From Carya illinoinensis (Eukaryota > Streptophyta > Magnoliopsida > Fagales > Juglandaceae), in contig NC_056767.1 of NCBI RefSeq assembly GCF_018687715.1, forward strand, positions 29,890,001 through 29,954,000: a DNA stretch of 64,000 nt, read 5' to 3'. Below, one piece after another: positions 57,301 to 64,000 of this stretch. Both the position numbers and the translations under genes were made by a program. The notes under the pieces were generated by a model that saw only the letters and a program-made list of their open reading frames with translations, ran no database searches and had not been told where the DNA came from. How positions within the stretch are numbered: position 1 is the stretch's first letter; the number at the start of each line of letters is the position of its first letter.

Positions 57301-57681
57301 AAGAGTAAGAAGCAAGACAGAGTGTCTAAATCATCTACAGAATCTGAATACCGAGCAATGTCTTTAGCTTGTTCTGAAATTATTTGGCTTCGGGGTATGC
57401 TTGCTGAACTCGATTTTTCTGAGACCGATCCCACACCTCTACATGCCGATAATACGAGTGCTATTCAGATAACGGCCAATCCTGTCTATCATGAGCGCAC
57501 AAAGCATATTGAAGTCGATTGTCATTCTATCCGTGAAGCATTTGAAGCTCGTGTTATCACTCTTCCACATATTTCCACTGAACTACAAATTGCAGATATC
57601 TTCACCAAGGCTCTCACTCGTCATCGACATTGCTTCCTCAGCAGCAAATTGATGCTTATTGATCTACGGGCATCAATTTGA
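54376..57681 (+). CDS. Copia gag-integrase-RT-RNase H frame, protease deleted
   Basis: The 1101-codon frame begins inside gag (residues 1-115). It passes directly from AYAAQRRGPP to TDVFLAPQLSTNLISVG, the strand after the protease, so the zinc knuckle and protease active site are absent. Then come pre-integrase MWHRRLGHP (~203), integrase HSDVWGP (~265), DDYSKF (~288), RTDSGGEY (~328), PQQNGVAERKNR (~360), RT KWVYSVK (~635), YVDDIVITG (~784), and RNase H SDADWAG (~947), KSSTESEYRA (~985) and ERTKHIEVD (~1039). Integrase, RT and RNase H catalytic motifs all look intact. The natural start is in the broken upstream gag, so the ATG at 54376 is only the first Met of the open part. Confidence 0.92.
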   Translation: MFSHDSRSIQDYYSAFLTLWNEYSDLITADVPVTSLSTIQTLHETRRRDQFLMKLRPEYESVRSSLLNRSPVPSLDVCFGELLREKQRLSTQASLEHSHGSSGFTPVAYAAQRRGPPVHSSTDVFLAPQLSTNLISVGQLVDNNCAVHFSGDGCVVQDQVTGEPIAKGPKVGRLFPLFLPVPVLSSLSSIKSFTCHNVPDLSMMWHRRLGHPNAQILSHVLHSHFRDNEERSSLSLQCDSCKLGKSKTLPFPLHASRASHCFDLIHSDVWGPSPVSSHEKFKYYVTFIDDYSKFTWVYFLRSKSEVFRTFTEFFTYINNQFSATIKTLRTDSGGEYLSTEFQAFLASRGIIHQRSCPATPQQNGVAERKNRHLLDVVRTLLLESSVPSKFWVEALKTATHLINRLPSQVLHMESPYFRLFAKQPNYDNFRIFGCVCFVHLPPHERHKLSAQSVRCAFLGYNVCQKGFVCYDPTLHRTRISRNVIFFENQHFFPVSSISSSSTVVLPSFEQQFSDPHPVTSRFKPGVVYTRRSRPQSLPAAQPISDSTMLQDQSIATSSEHLVRRSSRISIPPDRYGWFASALTATLSNFDIPTCYSHAVKHDCWRQAMQEEIAALEANHTWDIESCPPTIVPLGCKWVYSVKVQSDGSLERYKARLVALGNNQEYGVNYEETFAPVAKMTTVRMILALAASSDWPLHQMDVKNAFLHGDLKECIYMKPPPGLFASPTSQVCKLRRSLYGLKQAPRAWFDKFRTTLLQFSFKQSKYDTSLFLRKSDMGLVVLLVYVDDIVITGSDSVLLGQLKTHLLESFHMKDLGSLTYFLGLEVHRNSSGISLNQHKYASDLVATAGLQEATSVDTPMELNVKLRKEEGDLLADPSLYRKLVGSLVYLTITRPDISFAVQQVSQFLQTPRHLHLAAVRRIIRYVQGTSARGLFFPASNSTRLAAYSDADWAGCADTRRSITGWCVFLGNALISWKSKKQDRVSKSSTESEYRAMSLACSEIIWLRGMLAELDFSETDPTPLHADNTSAIQITANPVYHERTKHIEVDCHSIREAFEARVITLPHISTELQIADIFTKALTRHRHCFLSSKLMLIDLRASI

Positions 57682-57688
57682 GGGGGGC

Positions 57689-57904
57689 TGTCAATGTATA
57701 ACAGTAGTCTACATTATATTTGTAATATTGTATATAGGTAGGCTAGAGGCAGGCTGCACATGGTGCTCCTGAATATCAGGCGTAATCTAAGGAGTCATAG
57801 TTAGGTGATCTTCCCGCTCAAAATTACAGTACACAAGCCATGTAAATATGTTCTATATAAGTGGGAATAAATCCTCTGAAGAGGATCATCGAATTCATTT
57901 AACA
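57689..57904 (+). repeat. 3' LTR of the young Copia element
   Basis: A 216-bp copy of the 5' LTR, preceded by the polypurine tract at 57681-57688 and followed by the TCTAC duplication and the rest of kinase exon 4 (CTCTTTG, then the splice donor GTAAGA). Confidence 0.95.
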
Positions 57905-58112
57905 TCTACCTCTTTGGTAAGAACCCTTTCTGTTCATAATTAACATAATGTAATTTGTTTTGCAATGTTTCTTAATTTTTTAGTGTTGAAAGTAGAAACA
58001 AATATTCATGCCCCACATGTGCCCCAGTTCAGCATTTATGAAAGTGGTGGCAGTTGCAGTATGAGCAAAGAAAAATTTTGTATTCTTGGTGGCTGGTGCC
58101 ATCTAGAGTTAA

Positions 58113-58313
58113 GGTGCAGTTTGGATAGTAAAATGAGATGAGATGGTTTTAGATGAAAGTTGAATAAAATATTATTAGAATATTATTTTTTTAATATTAT
58201 TATTGTTTTAGAATTTGAAAAAGTTGAATTGTTTATTATATTTTGTGGAAATTTGAAAAATTTGTAATGATGAGATGAAATGAGATGAAACACTTTCGCT
58301 ATCCAAACGGATA
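58113..58313. mobile_element. MITE in a kinase intron of copy C
   Basis: A 201-bp AT-rich insertion is absent from the matching intron of copy A. Its ends carry inverted GTTTGGATAG and its arms are TGAGATGAGATG-rich. TAA borders it on both sides (58110-58112 and 58314-58316). The layout is Tourist/Harbinger-like. The empty site in copy A (near 10582) has about 12 different bases at the junction, so the exact duplication is less certain. Confidence 0.75.
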
Positions 58314-59358
58314 TAAATCAAGGTGAGCTTAACTTTAGCTTAAGCTTTAGAGGGGGTTGACATATATTGTTCTGGTTCTGAAAATACTTGTGAACTCATT
58401 AGCATTTTGCTCCTTTGTTTAAGTCATTGCTCTGAAACTGGTATTTTGTTAACGAATTGATGCAGACAGTGCCAGGCGATTTCTTTTGGATTGGAAAATG
58501 AGTGTTCATATAATCGAAGGGATTACTCAAGGACTTCTATATCTCCAAGAATACTCGAGATTTATAATAATTCATCGAGACCTGAAAGCTAGCAACATAT
58601 TACTTGACAATGAAATGAAGCCTAAGATCTCAGATTTTGGTATGGCAAAGATTTTCAGTAAAGATGAACATGAAGCAAACACTGGCCGAATTGTGGGAAC
58701 ATAGTGAGTATTCTTCCTATTAAAGTTGAATAAAATTTAAGCATTCTTTTCATCCGAGACTAATTATTGTATACAATTTACCAATGCAGTGGTTATGTTT
58801 CGCCAGAATATGTTAAAAAAGGTTTATACTCTACTAAATCCGATGTTTACAGCTTTGGAGTTCTAATCCTACAAATCATAAGTGGCAAGAAGAATGCCTG
58901 CTTTTATGGTCCAAATGAAAATTTGAACCTCCTCGAATATGTAAGTTGGTTCAACACACTCGTCCATAATATATAAGTACGAACAAAAATCAAATTTAGA
59001 TTATCATGGTGAGTAATATTAATGTATGGGGAATTTTCTGTAATTTCAGGCATATGACTTGTGGAAGTCAGGAAAAGGCAAGGAGTTTATGGATCCATCT
59101 CTAGACGATACAGTTTCATCATGTAAACTAATCAGATGTCTTCAAATAGGTCTTTTATGCGTTCAGGAAAATGCAACTGATAGGCCATCCATTTTGGAGG
59201 TTTCTTCAATGCTAAAAAGTGAGAGTGCTACTCTTACAATCCCCAAAATTCCTGCTTTTTCTATAAAAAGAAACGGAGATGAGGGAACTAAATCTCAAAT
59301 CCAGCTAGAAAATTGTTCCATCAATGATACAACACTCTCTCAAATGGTGGGCCGGTAA

Positions 59359-60239
59359 CTAAGTAGGAGCCCTTTCTCTTCTGAAATATAATTTCGTAAT
59401 TGGAGAGAAATTTCTGCATATTCTTAAGAGAGACATATATACATAAAAGTATATGTATGTACTTTCATTGTACCAATTTTATAAATCATTGCAGTAGATT
59501 CTTATCATAATGTACTGCTTGAAGTTTTCATTGGAATAACATGGTCCAAGTTTCACGAACTAACTTTATTTGCTTCCTTGAGACCTAACAAAAATAAACA
59601 CTCTATTTCTTGGTTAGATGTCATATGCCGGCATCAACCATAGATGCACTGAGGCTAATTTGTTTGTTTGAATTGTCTGAACAGACAAAAGATGGATAGC
59701 AATCATTTTGCCGTGTGCCATATCTTAATTTAGAGGGAAAAATGCAGTTAATTATTTCGCAATTATTGGGTGACACATCATGTAAATAAGACGATAATAC
59801 TTAAAAAAGATGAAAATAGCATTAGTATATTTACAGCTCTTAAGCACTTTGGTGGGGGAGGAAAAAACAAAAGTTTTGGTCGGGACAAGCATAAACTTAC
59901 AGCAGTGTGTGGAGAATGCCAGGGAGCATTTACAAGAAGTGTACGCCTTTACAGGAGCAAAGCTCACCTTGATTTTGTAACAGAAGATCAGAACACATCT
60001 TAAAATTCAATCCAGTCATGAGAGAGAGGAGCAAAGGTCATCAAAAACTAATCCTTCAAAATCACATGTAAAACGATTGCACTATTTGGTGCTATCATGA
60101 AACCAGATGCAAAGAATCAGACCAAAAACTGCATGCTTATTTTCTTTTTAATAACCAAAATGCATGACCACTGAGTAATACTTTACCCATCTTTGATTTT
60201 GTTCAGAAAATAATAATTTTATTCATGAAAAAGTAATTC
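59359..60239. other. 3' flank of copy C and intergenic sequence
   Basis: 59359-59540 matches the flank of copy A. The rest has no recognisable gene; frames at 59752-60003 have no domain. Confidence 0.5.
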
Positions 60240-60470
60240 AAAGACGTCTTTGTTTGTGCAATTTCCTGATGCCAAACTTGGTTGGATTCTTCCAAGAAAA
60301 TTCAACCACCAAGTGCGCATATGTATATCATCAACATGGGAAATCTATATTGCTCTCTCATGACATCCCAATTGGCAAATTTGTATCTTCGAAAAAAGAA
60401 GTGACAAGCCACCTGTTAAGAGGAGCTTACCTGGGAAAGTCCCAAAGATGGAAATTTGTGTACAACCTTT
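60240..60470. repeat. Block duplicated at 43.49-43.69 kb
   Basis: This is the partner of the earlier block and lies about 1.1 kb before copy D. It is followed by a local repeat: AAGAGGAGCTTAYCTGGGAA occurs at about 60417 and 60646, and AGAATAAGTACT at about 60576 and 60690, a tandem duplication of roughly 230 then 115 bp. Confidence 0.8.
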
Positions 60471-61136
60471 TACACATGTTATATGGGGAAATTTAATCAC
60501 TTTTTTTAAAAGAAAATACACGAAACTTGTACAAGCATATTTTAAAGCTATAAATATCATTTCTCATCATTGAAAGAATAAGTACTTATGTTCAAATTTA
60601 CAGACATTCAGAGTCTCATGACAGAGTTTAACCTATAATTCTGCTAAGAGGAGCTTATCTGGGAAAGTCCCAAAGATGGACAGTGTAGAAAGAATAAGTA
60701 CTGGTAGTCTGGTATTTAAATTTACAGACATTTCAAAGTCTCATCGACAGTTTCCACCCTTCGCATACTTCCTTCAAAAGAAATGAGTAAATTGTAAAAA
60801 TTATTTATATAACAATAAACTCTACATTCTTTAAAAAAAAATATACAAAATTTACATAATTACTCTGATTAGAAAAATAATGGTGGGTAATGATAGACTT
60901 TTGATTATTTTACCACTCCTTTATTACTCTACAGTTTATTTAAAATTTTTATTTTTTTATTATTTTCTTTTAAATATCTTTTTATTATCCTTAATTATTA
61001 AGAAAAAAATAATAAATATATATATAATTTTATTGATATTTACTTTCTTAACTATTAAGTAGAATTAAAAAATTAAAAAAATAATGAAACGAGTGGTAGG
61101 AGAGTAGATTCTTTCTGGATTTGCTAGAGAAATCAT
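60471..61136. other. Intergenic sequence with local repeats and AT-rich block
   Basis: This holds the second copies of the local repeat at 60646-60760 and an AT-rich block at 60880-61110 bounded by GGTGGGTAAT and GAGTGGTAGGAGAG, which may be another MITE of the 16-kb type. No gene is seen. Confidence 0.4.
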
Positions 61137-61367
61137 CTTCATACGAAAATATAAGCGAAAAGTCGTTGTAGCCTCAAGGGTACTGGTGGAGGTGCTGCCA
61201 AAAACTGAACAGTTCTGTATTTTGAAGCATAAAAATGTGCCATTCTCATCATTTGTTAATGCCCTGCTTTGCTGTATGCAGTACTTTTCTTCTGCAGATT
61301 CTGCTGGAACATCTCTTTCTTTGAGTGCTGGATTTCCTTAGCTTACATGTGTTGGCAGCATTCTTCT

Positions 61368-61713
61368 ATGTCGTCCAAACTGTCCGCCCACTGCCTCCTC
61401 ATCCTCCTCTATCTCCCTCTCAAATGCCACTGTACAACCCCACAATCATGGGTCAGAGCCGGCTACTATTATTCGGGTAGCGAAACCGTTATTTCCGATA
61501 TAAATTCTAAGCTTTTCACGCACCTTATATGCGCTTTCGCTTACGTTAACTCCTCCACCTACCACCTCTCCATCAACTCCTCCACCGAACAACAGTTCTC
61601 TACCTTCAACCACACTATAAAAAGCAAGAACCCGTCCGTTACAACGATTTTGTCGATATGGGTCGGCAGAGAGCAAATGTTAATCTTCTTCTCTATGATA
61701 AACCAGTCCTTAT
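61368..61713 (+). pseudogene. Copy D: GH18 chitinase-like gene truncated by Copia
   Basis: The start at 61368 (MSSKLSAHCLLILLYLPLKC) is equivalent to the copy B start; an upstream in-frame ATG at 61269 lies in the conserved 5' region and is less likely. About 115 residues follow copy B closely: signal peptide, AGYYYSG, NSKLFTHLICAFAYVN, and LSIWVGREQ. The coding sequence then stops at the LTR at 61714, where copy B continues with YRNSFVQSS. The SIWVG change shared with copy B shows that the two descend from one already altered ancestor. The rest of the gene should lie beyond the retrotransposon, outside the window. Confidence 0.9.
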
Positions 61714-61947
61714 TGACGACACAATCACCAGCACCAAATCCTCACCATATTTTCAGCAAGTGTTCTTTATTTGTAAATATCAATTATTTCCATACTTAGT
61801 CTAATTTCCTTACATTTGGTTATTTCCATACTTAGTCTAGTATTTCCAAACTTAGCTATGCTTCTTGTAATTATTTAAGCCATCCGTGTATCATTGTAAT
61901 AAGCAAGCTTTCTGAATAAAAGTGATTCTATTTTTCAATTCTTGACA
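61714..61947 (+). repeat. 5' LTR of the terminal Copia element
   Basis: The 234-bp segment TGACGACACA...TTCTTGACA separates copy D coding sequence from a Met-tRNA primer site. The left border is fixed by the point where similarity to copy B ends. Its partner LTR and the target-site duplication lie outside the window. Confidence 0.85.
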
Positions 61948-61960
61948 TGGTATCAGAGCC
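61948..61960 (+). promoter_or_regulatory. Primer-binding site of the terminal Copia element
   Basis: TGGTATCAGAGCC lies directly after the LTR and is complementary to initiator Met-tRNA. Confidence 0.92.
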
Positions 61961-61987
61961 AAACCACGATCCCTAACCGAGTCCTAC

Positions 61988-64000
61988 ATGGCCTCCTCTT
62001 CCTCTTCCCCCTACCTCCTTCATCCTTCCGATTCACCTAGTTTAATCCTTGTTTCTGGCCTTCTTACAGGTGACAACTTCCCAAAATGGCAAAAAGCCAT
62101 GACCCGTGCACTCAATGCCAAAAACAAACTCAGTTTTGTTGATGGCTCCCTCCCCACCCCTGATCCTAGTTCTCCCGAATACAACCAATGGAATCAAACC
62201 AAAGACATGGTTCTTACCTGGCTTTTGAACTCCATCAGTCCATCTCTAGCCAACTCACTCGAATTTCACACAAACCCACGTGATGTTTGGGTTGATCTTC
62301 AATCTCGTTTCAGCCACGGCAATAATGCCCGTCTCTATCATCTCAAACGTGCCCTTTCCTCCCTGCACCAAAATACCAACTCCATTCATGAATACTACAA
62401 CAATATCAAACAACTATGGGATGAATTAAGCCATCTTCAAAACACCACTGACCTCAAGGATATGCAAAAACAAGCTGATGATGAGCGTGTTTTTCAATTC
62501 CTCCTTGGCCTAAACGATTCCTTTGCCCAACTCAGAACCCAAATCCTTGCTATGGACCCCCTTCCTTCAATCACCAGAGTTTTTTCTATTTTATTTCAGG
62601 AAGAGCAGCAGCGCCTCCTTCAACTCCAACCACTACCGGCGGATTCCATGGCCTTCGCCGCCAACTCCAGCCACTCACGGAGCCACCTCCGTTGCACCGA
62701 GTGTGGAAAACAGGGCCACACCCGTGACCGCTGCTGGAGGGTCATCGGCTACCCACCAGGCCGTGACCCACGTAACAAGCCACGTTCCTCCATTCTCGGC
62801 AAACCACCATCTGGTTTCACTCCGGCTGCCAATCAAGCCTCCTGCTCCACCGATTCTCCTCCCCTCCTCGGATTGACGCCGGATCTCTACCAGCAACTGT
62901 TGGATCTGCTCAAACCGAAACCCACCCCTTCAAACTTTGTTGGTAATGTTGCTTCTTCCCCTTCTTCCTTCGATCGACGCCGGGATTGGATTGTGGACAG
63001 TGGGGCCAGCGCCCACATGTGCCACGACCGGCACCTGTTTTCCTCTTTGGAAAACCCCCCCCCCCCTTCCCTTTCGGTGAAGCTGCCGAATGGCCATACC
63101 CTTTCTATTAAGGGTATCGGCACTTGCCATTTATCTCCCTCCCTTACCCTTTTAAATGTCTATTATATCCCTGATTTTCATTTTAATCTCTTATCTGTCC
63201 CTCAGCTCACCTCTCACATGAATTGTACTGTTTCTTTCTCTTCTAAAAATTTTTTCTTTCAGGACCCACAGTCGACGAGGCTGATTGGAGCGGGTGATTT
63301 TTGCAATGGGCTTTATGTGTACCGGCCCAACAATATTCTGGCTTCTTCCGTGCAATCCACTATGAATAAAGACTTATGGCACCGACGCCTAGGTCATCCT
63401 TCTCGCCTTATTATTCCCCAATTATTTAATAATTTTCATGTTGTTTCGGATTGTGATGTTTGCGCACGTTCCAAGCACACTCGTTTGCCTTTTTCTTCTA
63501 CTGATAATAAAAGTACTTTTGCTTTTAATATAATATTTTGTGACATTTGGGGTGGCTACCACACTTCTTCTATTTGTGGCTCTCATTATTTTCTCACTAT
63601 TGTCGACGATTTTTCACGCACTACTTGGCTCTATCTTATGCGTTTTAAATCTGAGACATATGCCAATCTCATGCATTTCTTTGCTCTTGTCCAAAATCAA
63701 TTTAATACCACGGTTAAAAAAATTCGCACCGATAATGGACAAGAATTTCTTTCGCACAAATTTCAAACCTACCTTCATACTCACGGCATTATTCATGAGC
63801 GTACCTGTGTTGAAACCCCTCAACAAAATGGTGTTGCGGAGCGCAAACACAGGCACCTCTTAAATATTGCTCGTAGCCTTCGCTTCCAAGCACACTTACC
63901 CCTCAAATTTTGGGGCGAGTGTGTGCTCACTGCAGCATATCTTATTAATCGTACACCCAGTCGCATTCTTCAAAATAAATCCCCTTTTGAACTTCTTCTC
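61988..64000 (+). CDS. Copia gag-pol polyprotein, open to the window end
   Basis: From ATG 61988 (MASSSSSPYLL) the frame is open for 671 codons to the last base. It encodes gag with LLTGDNFPKWQKAM and the UBN2-type capsid region, the knuckle CTECGKQGHTRDRC (~236) with YPPG, protease WIVDSGASAHM (~334), pre-integrase LWHRRLGHP (~464), and integrase CDIWGGY (~518), DDFSRTTW (~540), RTDNGQEF (~581) and QQNGVAERKHRH (~612). RT and RNase H should follow outside the window. A C9-like run near 63055 is in frame. No defect is seen in this part, so the element may be a potentially autonomous, recent copy. Shorter frames within 62523-63863 are shadows. Confidence 0.93.
   Translation, partial: MASSSSSPYLLHPSDSPSLILVSGLLTGDNFPKWQKAMTRALNAKNKLSFVDGSLPTPDPSSPEYNQWNQTKDMVLTWLLNSISPSLANSLEFHTNPRDVWVDLQSRFSHGNNARLYHLKRALSSLHQNTNSIHEYYNNIKQLWDELSHLQNTTDLKDMQKQADDERVFQFLLGLNDSFAQLRTQILAMDPLPSITRVFSILFQEEQQRLLQLQPLPADSMAFAANSSHSRSHLRCTECGKQGHTRDRCWRVIGYPPGRDPRNKPRSSILGKPPSGFTPAANQASCSTDSPPLLGLTPDLYQQLLDLLKPKPTPSNFVGNVASSPSSFDRRRDWIVDSGASAHMCHDRHLFSSLENPPPPSLSVKLPNGHTLSIKGIGTCHLSPSLTLLNVYYIPDFHFNLLSVPQLTSHMNCTVSFSSKNFFFQDPQSTRLIGAGDFCNGLYVYRPNNILASSVQSTMNKDLWHRRLGHPSRLIIPQLFNNFHVVSDCDVCARSKHTRLPFSSTDNKSTFAFNIIFCDIWGGYHTSSICGSHYFLTIVDDFSRTTWLYLMRFKSETYANLMHFFALVQNQFNTTVKKIRTDNGQEFLSHKFQTYLHTHGIIHERTCVETPQQNGVAERKHRHLLNIARSLRFQAHLPLKFWGECVLTAAYLINRTPSRILQNKSPFELLL

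Larger units (their letters stand above)
53036..57904 (+). mobile_element. Very young Copia retrotransposon in kinase exon 4 of copy C
   Basis: Two 216-bp LTRs (53036-53251 and 57689-57904), which I read as identical, bound a 4869-bp element with TCTAC duplicated on both sides (53031-53035 and 57905-57909). A Met-tRNA primer site (TGGTATCAGAGC) follows the first LTR and a purine tract (AGGGGGGC) precedes the second. Copy A shows the uninterrupted exon. The leader 53264-54056 is pyrimidine-rich with CACTTTCAC repeats. The polyprotein lacks the gag zinc knuckle and the protease core, so the element depended on others to move. Confidence 0.97.
51078..59358 (+). pseudogene. Copy C: GH18 receptor-like kinase, broken and split by Copia
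   Basis: Exons are about 51078-52040 (signal peptide and GH18), 52264-52407 (transmembrane), 52523-52704, 52832-53035 plus 57910-57916, 58466-58703, 58790-58940 and 59050-59358 (kinase). The GH18 exon has an internal deletion after residue ~54 and at least three further frameshifts (near 51310, 51395 and 51900). The site equivalent to DLDWE reads DLNWV, so catalysis was lost before decay. SYDYH and LGLPFYGYAW remain. Kinase motifs are intact: [40 protein letters not shown], and SDVYSFGV. A 4.87-kb Copia element separates the codons for ...SLDFY and LFG in exon 4. The family is the chitinase-related receptor kinases; this copy is non-functional. Confidence 0.9.

Noticed and set aside
1..64000. 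tRNA, rRNA, riboswitch or hammerhead ribozyme genes
   Set aside because: I scanned for Met-tRNA-like and B-box words and for the CTGATGAG...GAAAC ribozyme core. The tRNA matches are retrotransposon primer sites, and no ribozyme core was found by eye.

Overview
The window is plant nuclear DNA, almost certainly from a eudicot and plausibly a woody one. The evidence is spliced receptor-like kinase exons with GT-AG introns, Met-tRNA-primed Copia retrotransposons, a Tat-type Gypsy remnant, CACTA, hAT and Tourist-like DNA transposons, and AT-rich intergenic sequence. The species cannot be read from the sequence. Some foldback and MITE sequences resemble families I associate with Fagales, but that is a weak guess. 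There are no bacterial features, operons or CRISPR arrays.

The only host gene family with several members is a cluster of GH18 (class V chitinase-like) genes, some fused to a transmembrane receptor kinase as in the known chitinase-related receptor-like kinases. Four members are visible. Copy A (9.26-11.64 kb) is a seven-exon receptor kinase that lost its whole GH18 ectodomain and carries a 1-bp frameshift. Copy B (49.02-50.19 kb) is an intact 391-residue GH18 protein whose catalytic acid motif is replaced. Copy C (51.08-59.36 kb) is a full GH18-kinase gene with several frameshifts and a very young Copia element inside a kinase exon. Copy D (61.37-61.71 kb) is a sister of B cut short by another Copia element. 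B/D share one upstream region and A/C another, so the cluster grew by duplicating a two-gene unit (GH18-only plus GH18-kinase). A duplicated anonymous block (43.5 and 60.2 kb) marks the same unit.

Layout. 0-8 kb: degenerate Copia on the minus strand, a TRIM element with four tandem LTRs, a C2-domain gene fragment and a histone H2A pseudogene fragment. 8-11.8 kb: copy A. 12-15.1 kb: a second degenerate minus-strand Copia. 17.3-26.0 kb: a Tnt1-like Copia with perfect 5-bp target-site duplications, into whose LTR a 3.4-kb CACTA element jumped (3-bp duplication). 26.7-28.9 kb: a 2.2-kb LTR-like block. 29.4-30.4 kb: a ~139-bp minisatellite. 30.7-32.4 kb: a second field of GTTCGAACG-type repeats followed by a broken plant transposon protein. 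35.3-42.1 kb: a degenerate Tat-type Gypsy element carrying a hAT-like insertion with an 8-bp duplication. 42.4-48.9 kb: Copia debris, microsatellites, MITEs and unassigned sequence. 49-64 kb: copies B, C and D with two young Copia elements; the last runs off the window with an open gag-pol frame.

Protein calls rest on motifs read by eye and element boundaries on duplications read directly from the bases. Nothing was searched against a database. No wholly new system is evident. The strongest leads are the decaying GH18-kinase cluster, an ectodomain-less kinase whose deletion created an in-frame splice junction, a protease-less Copia element with identical LTRs, and the CACTA-in-Copia nest.
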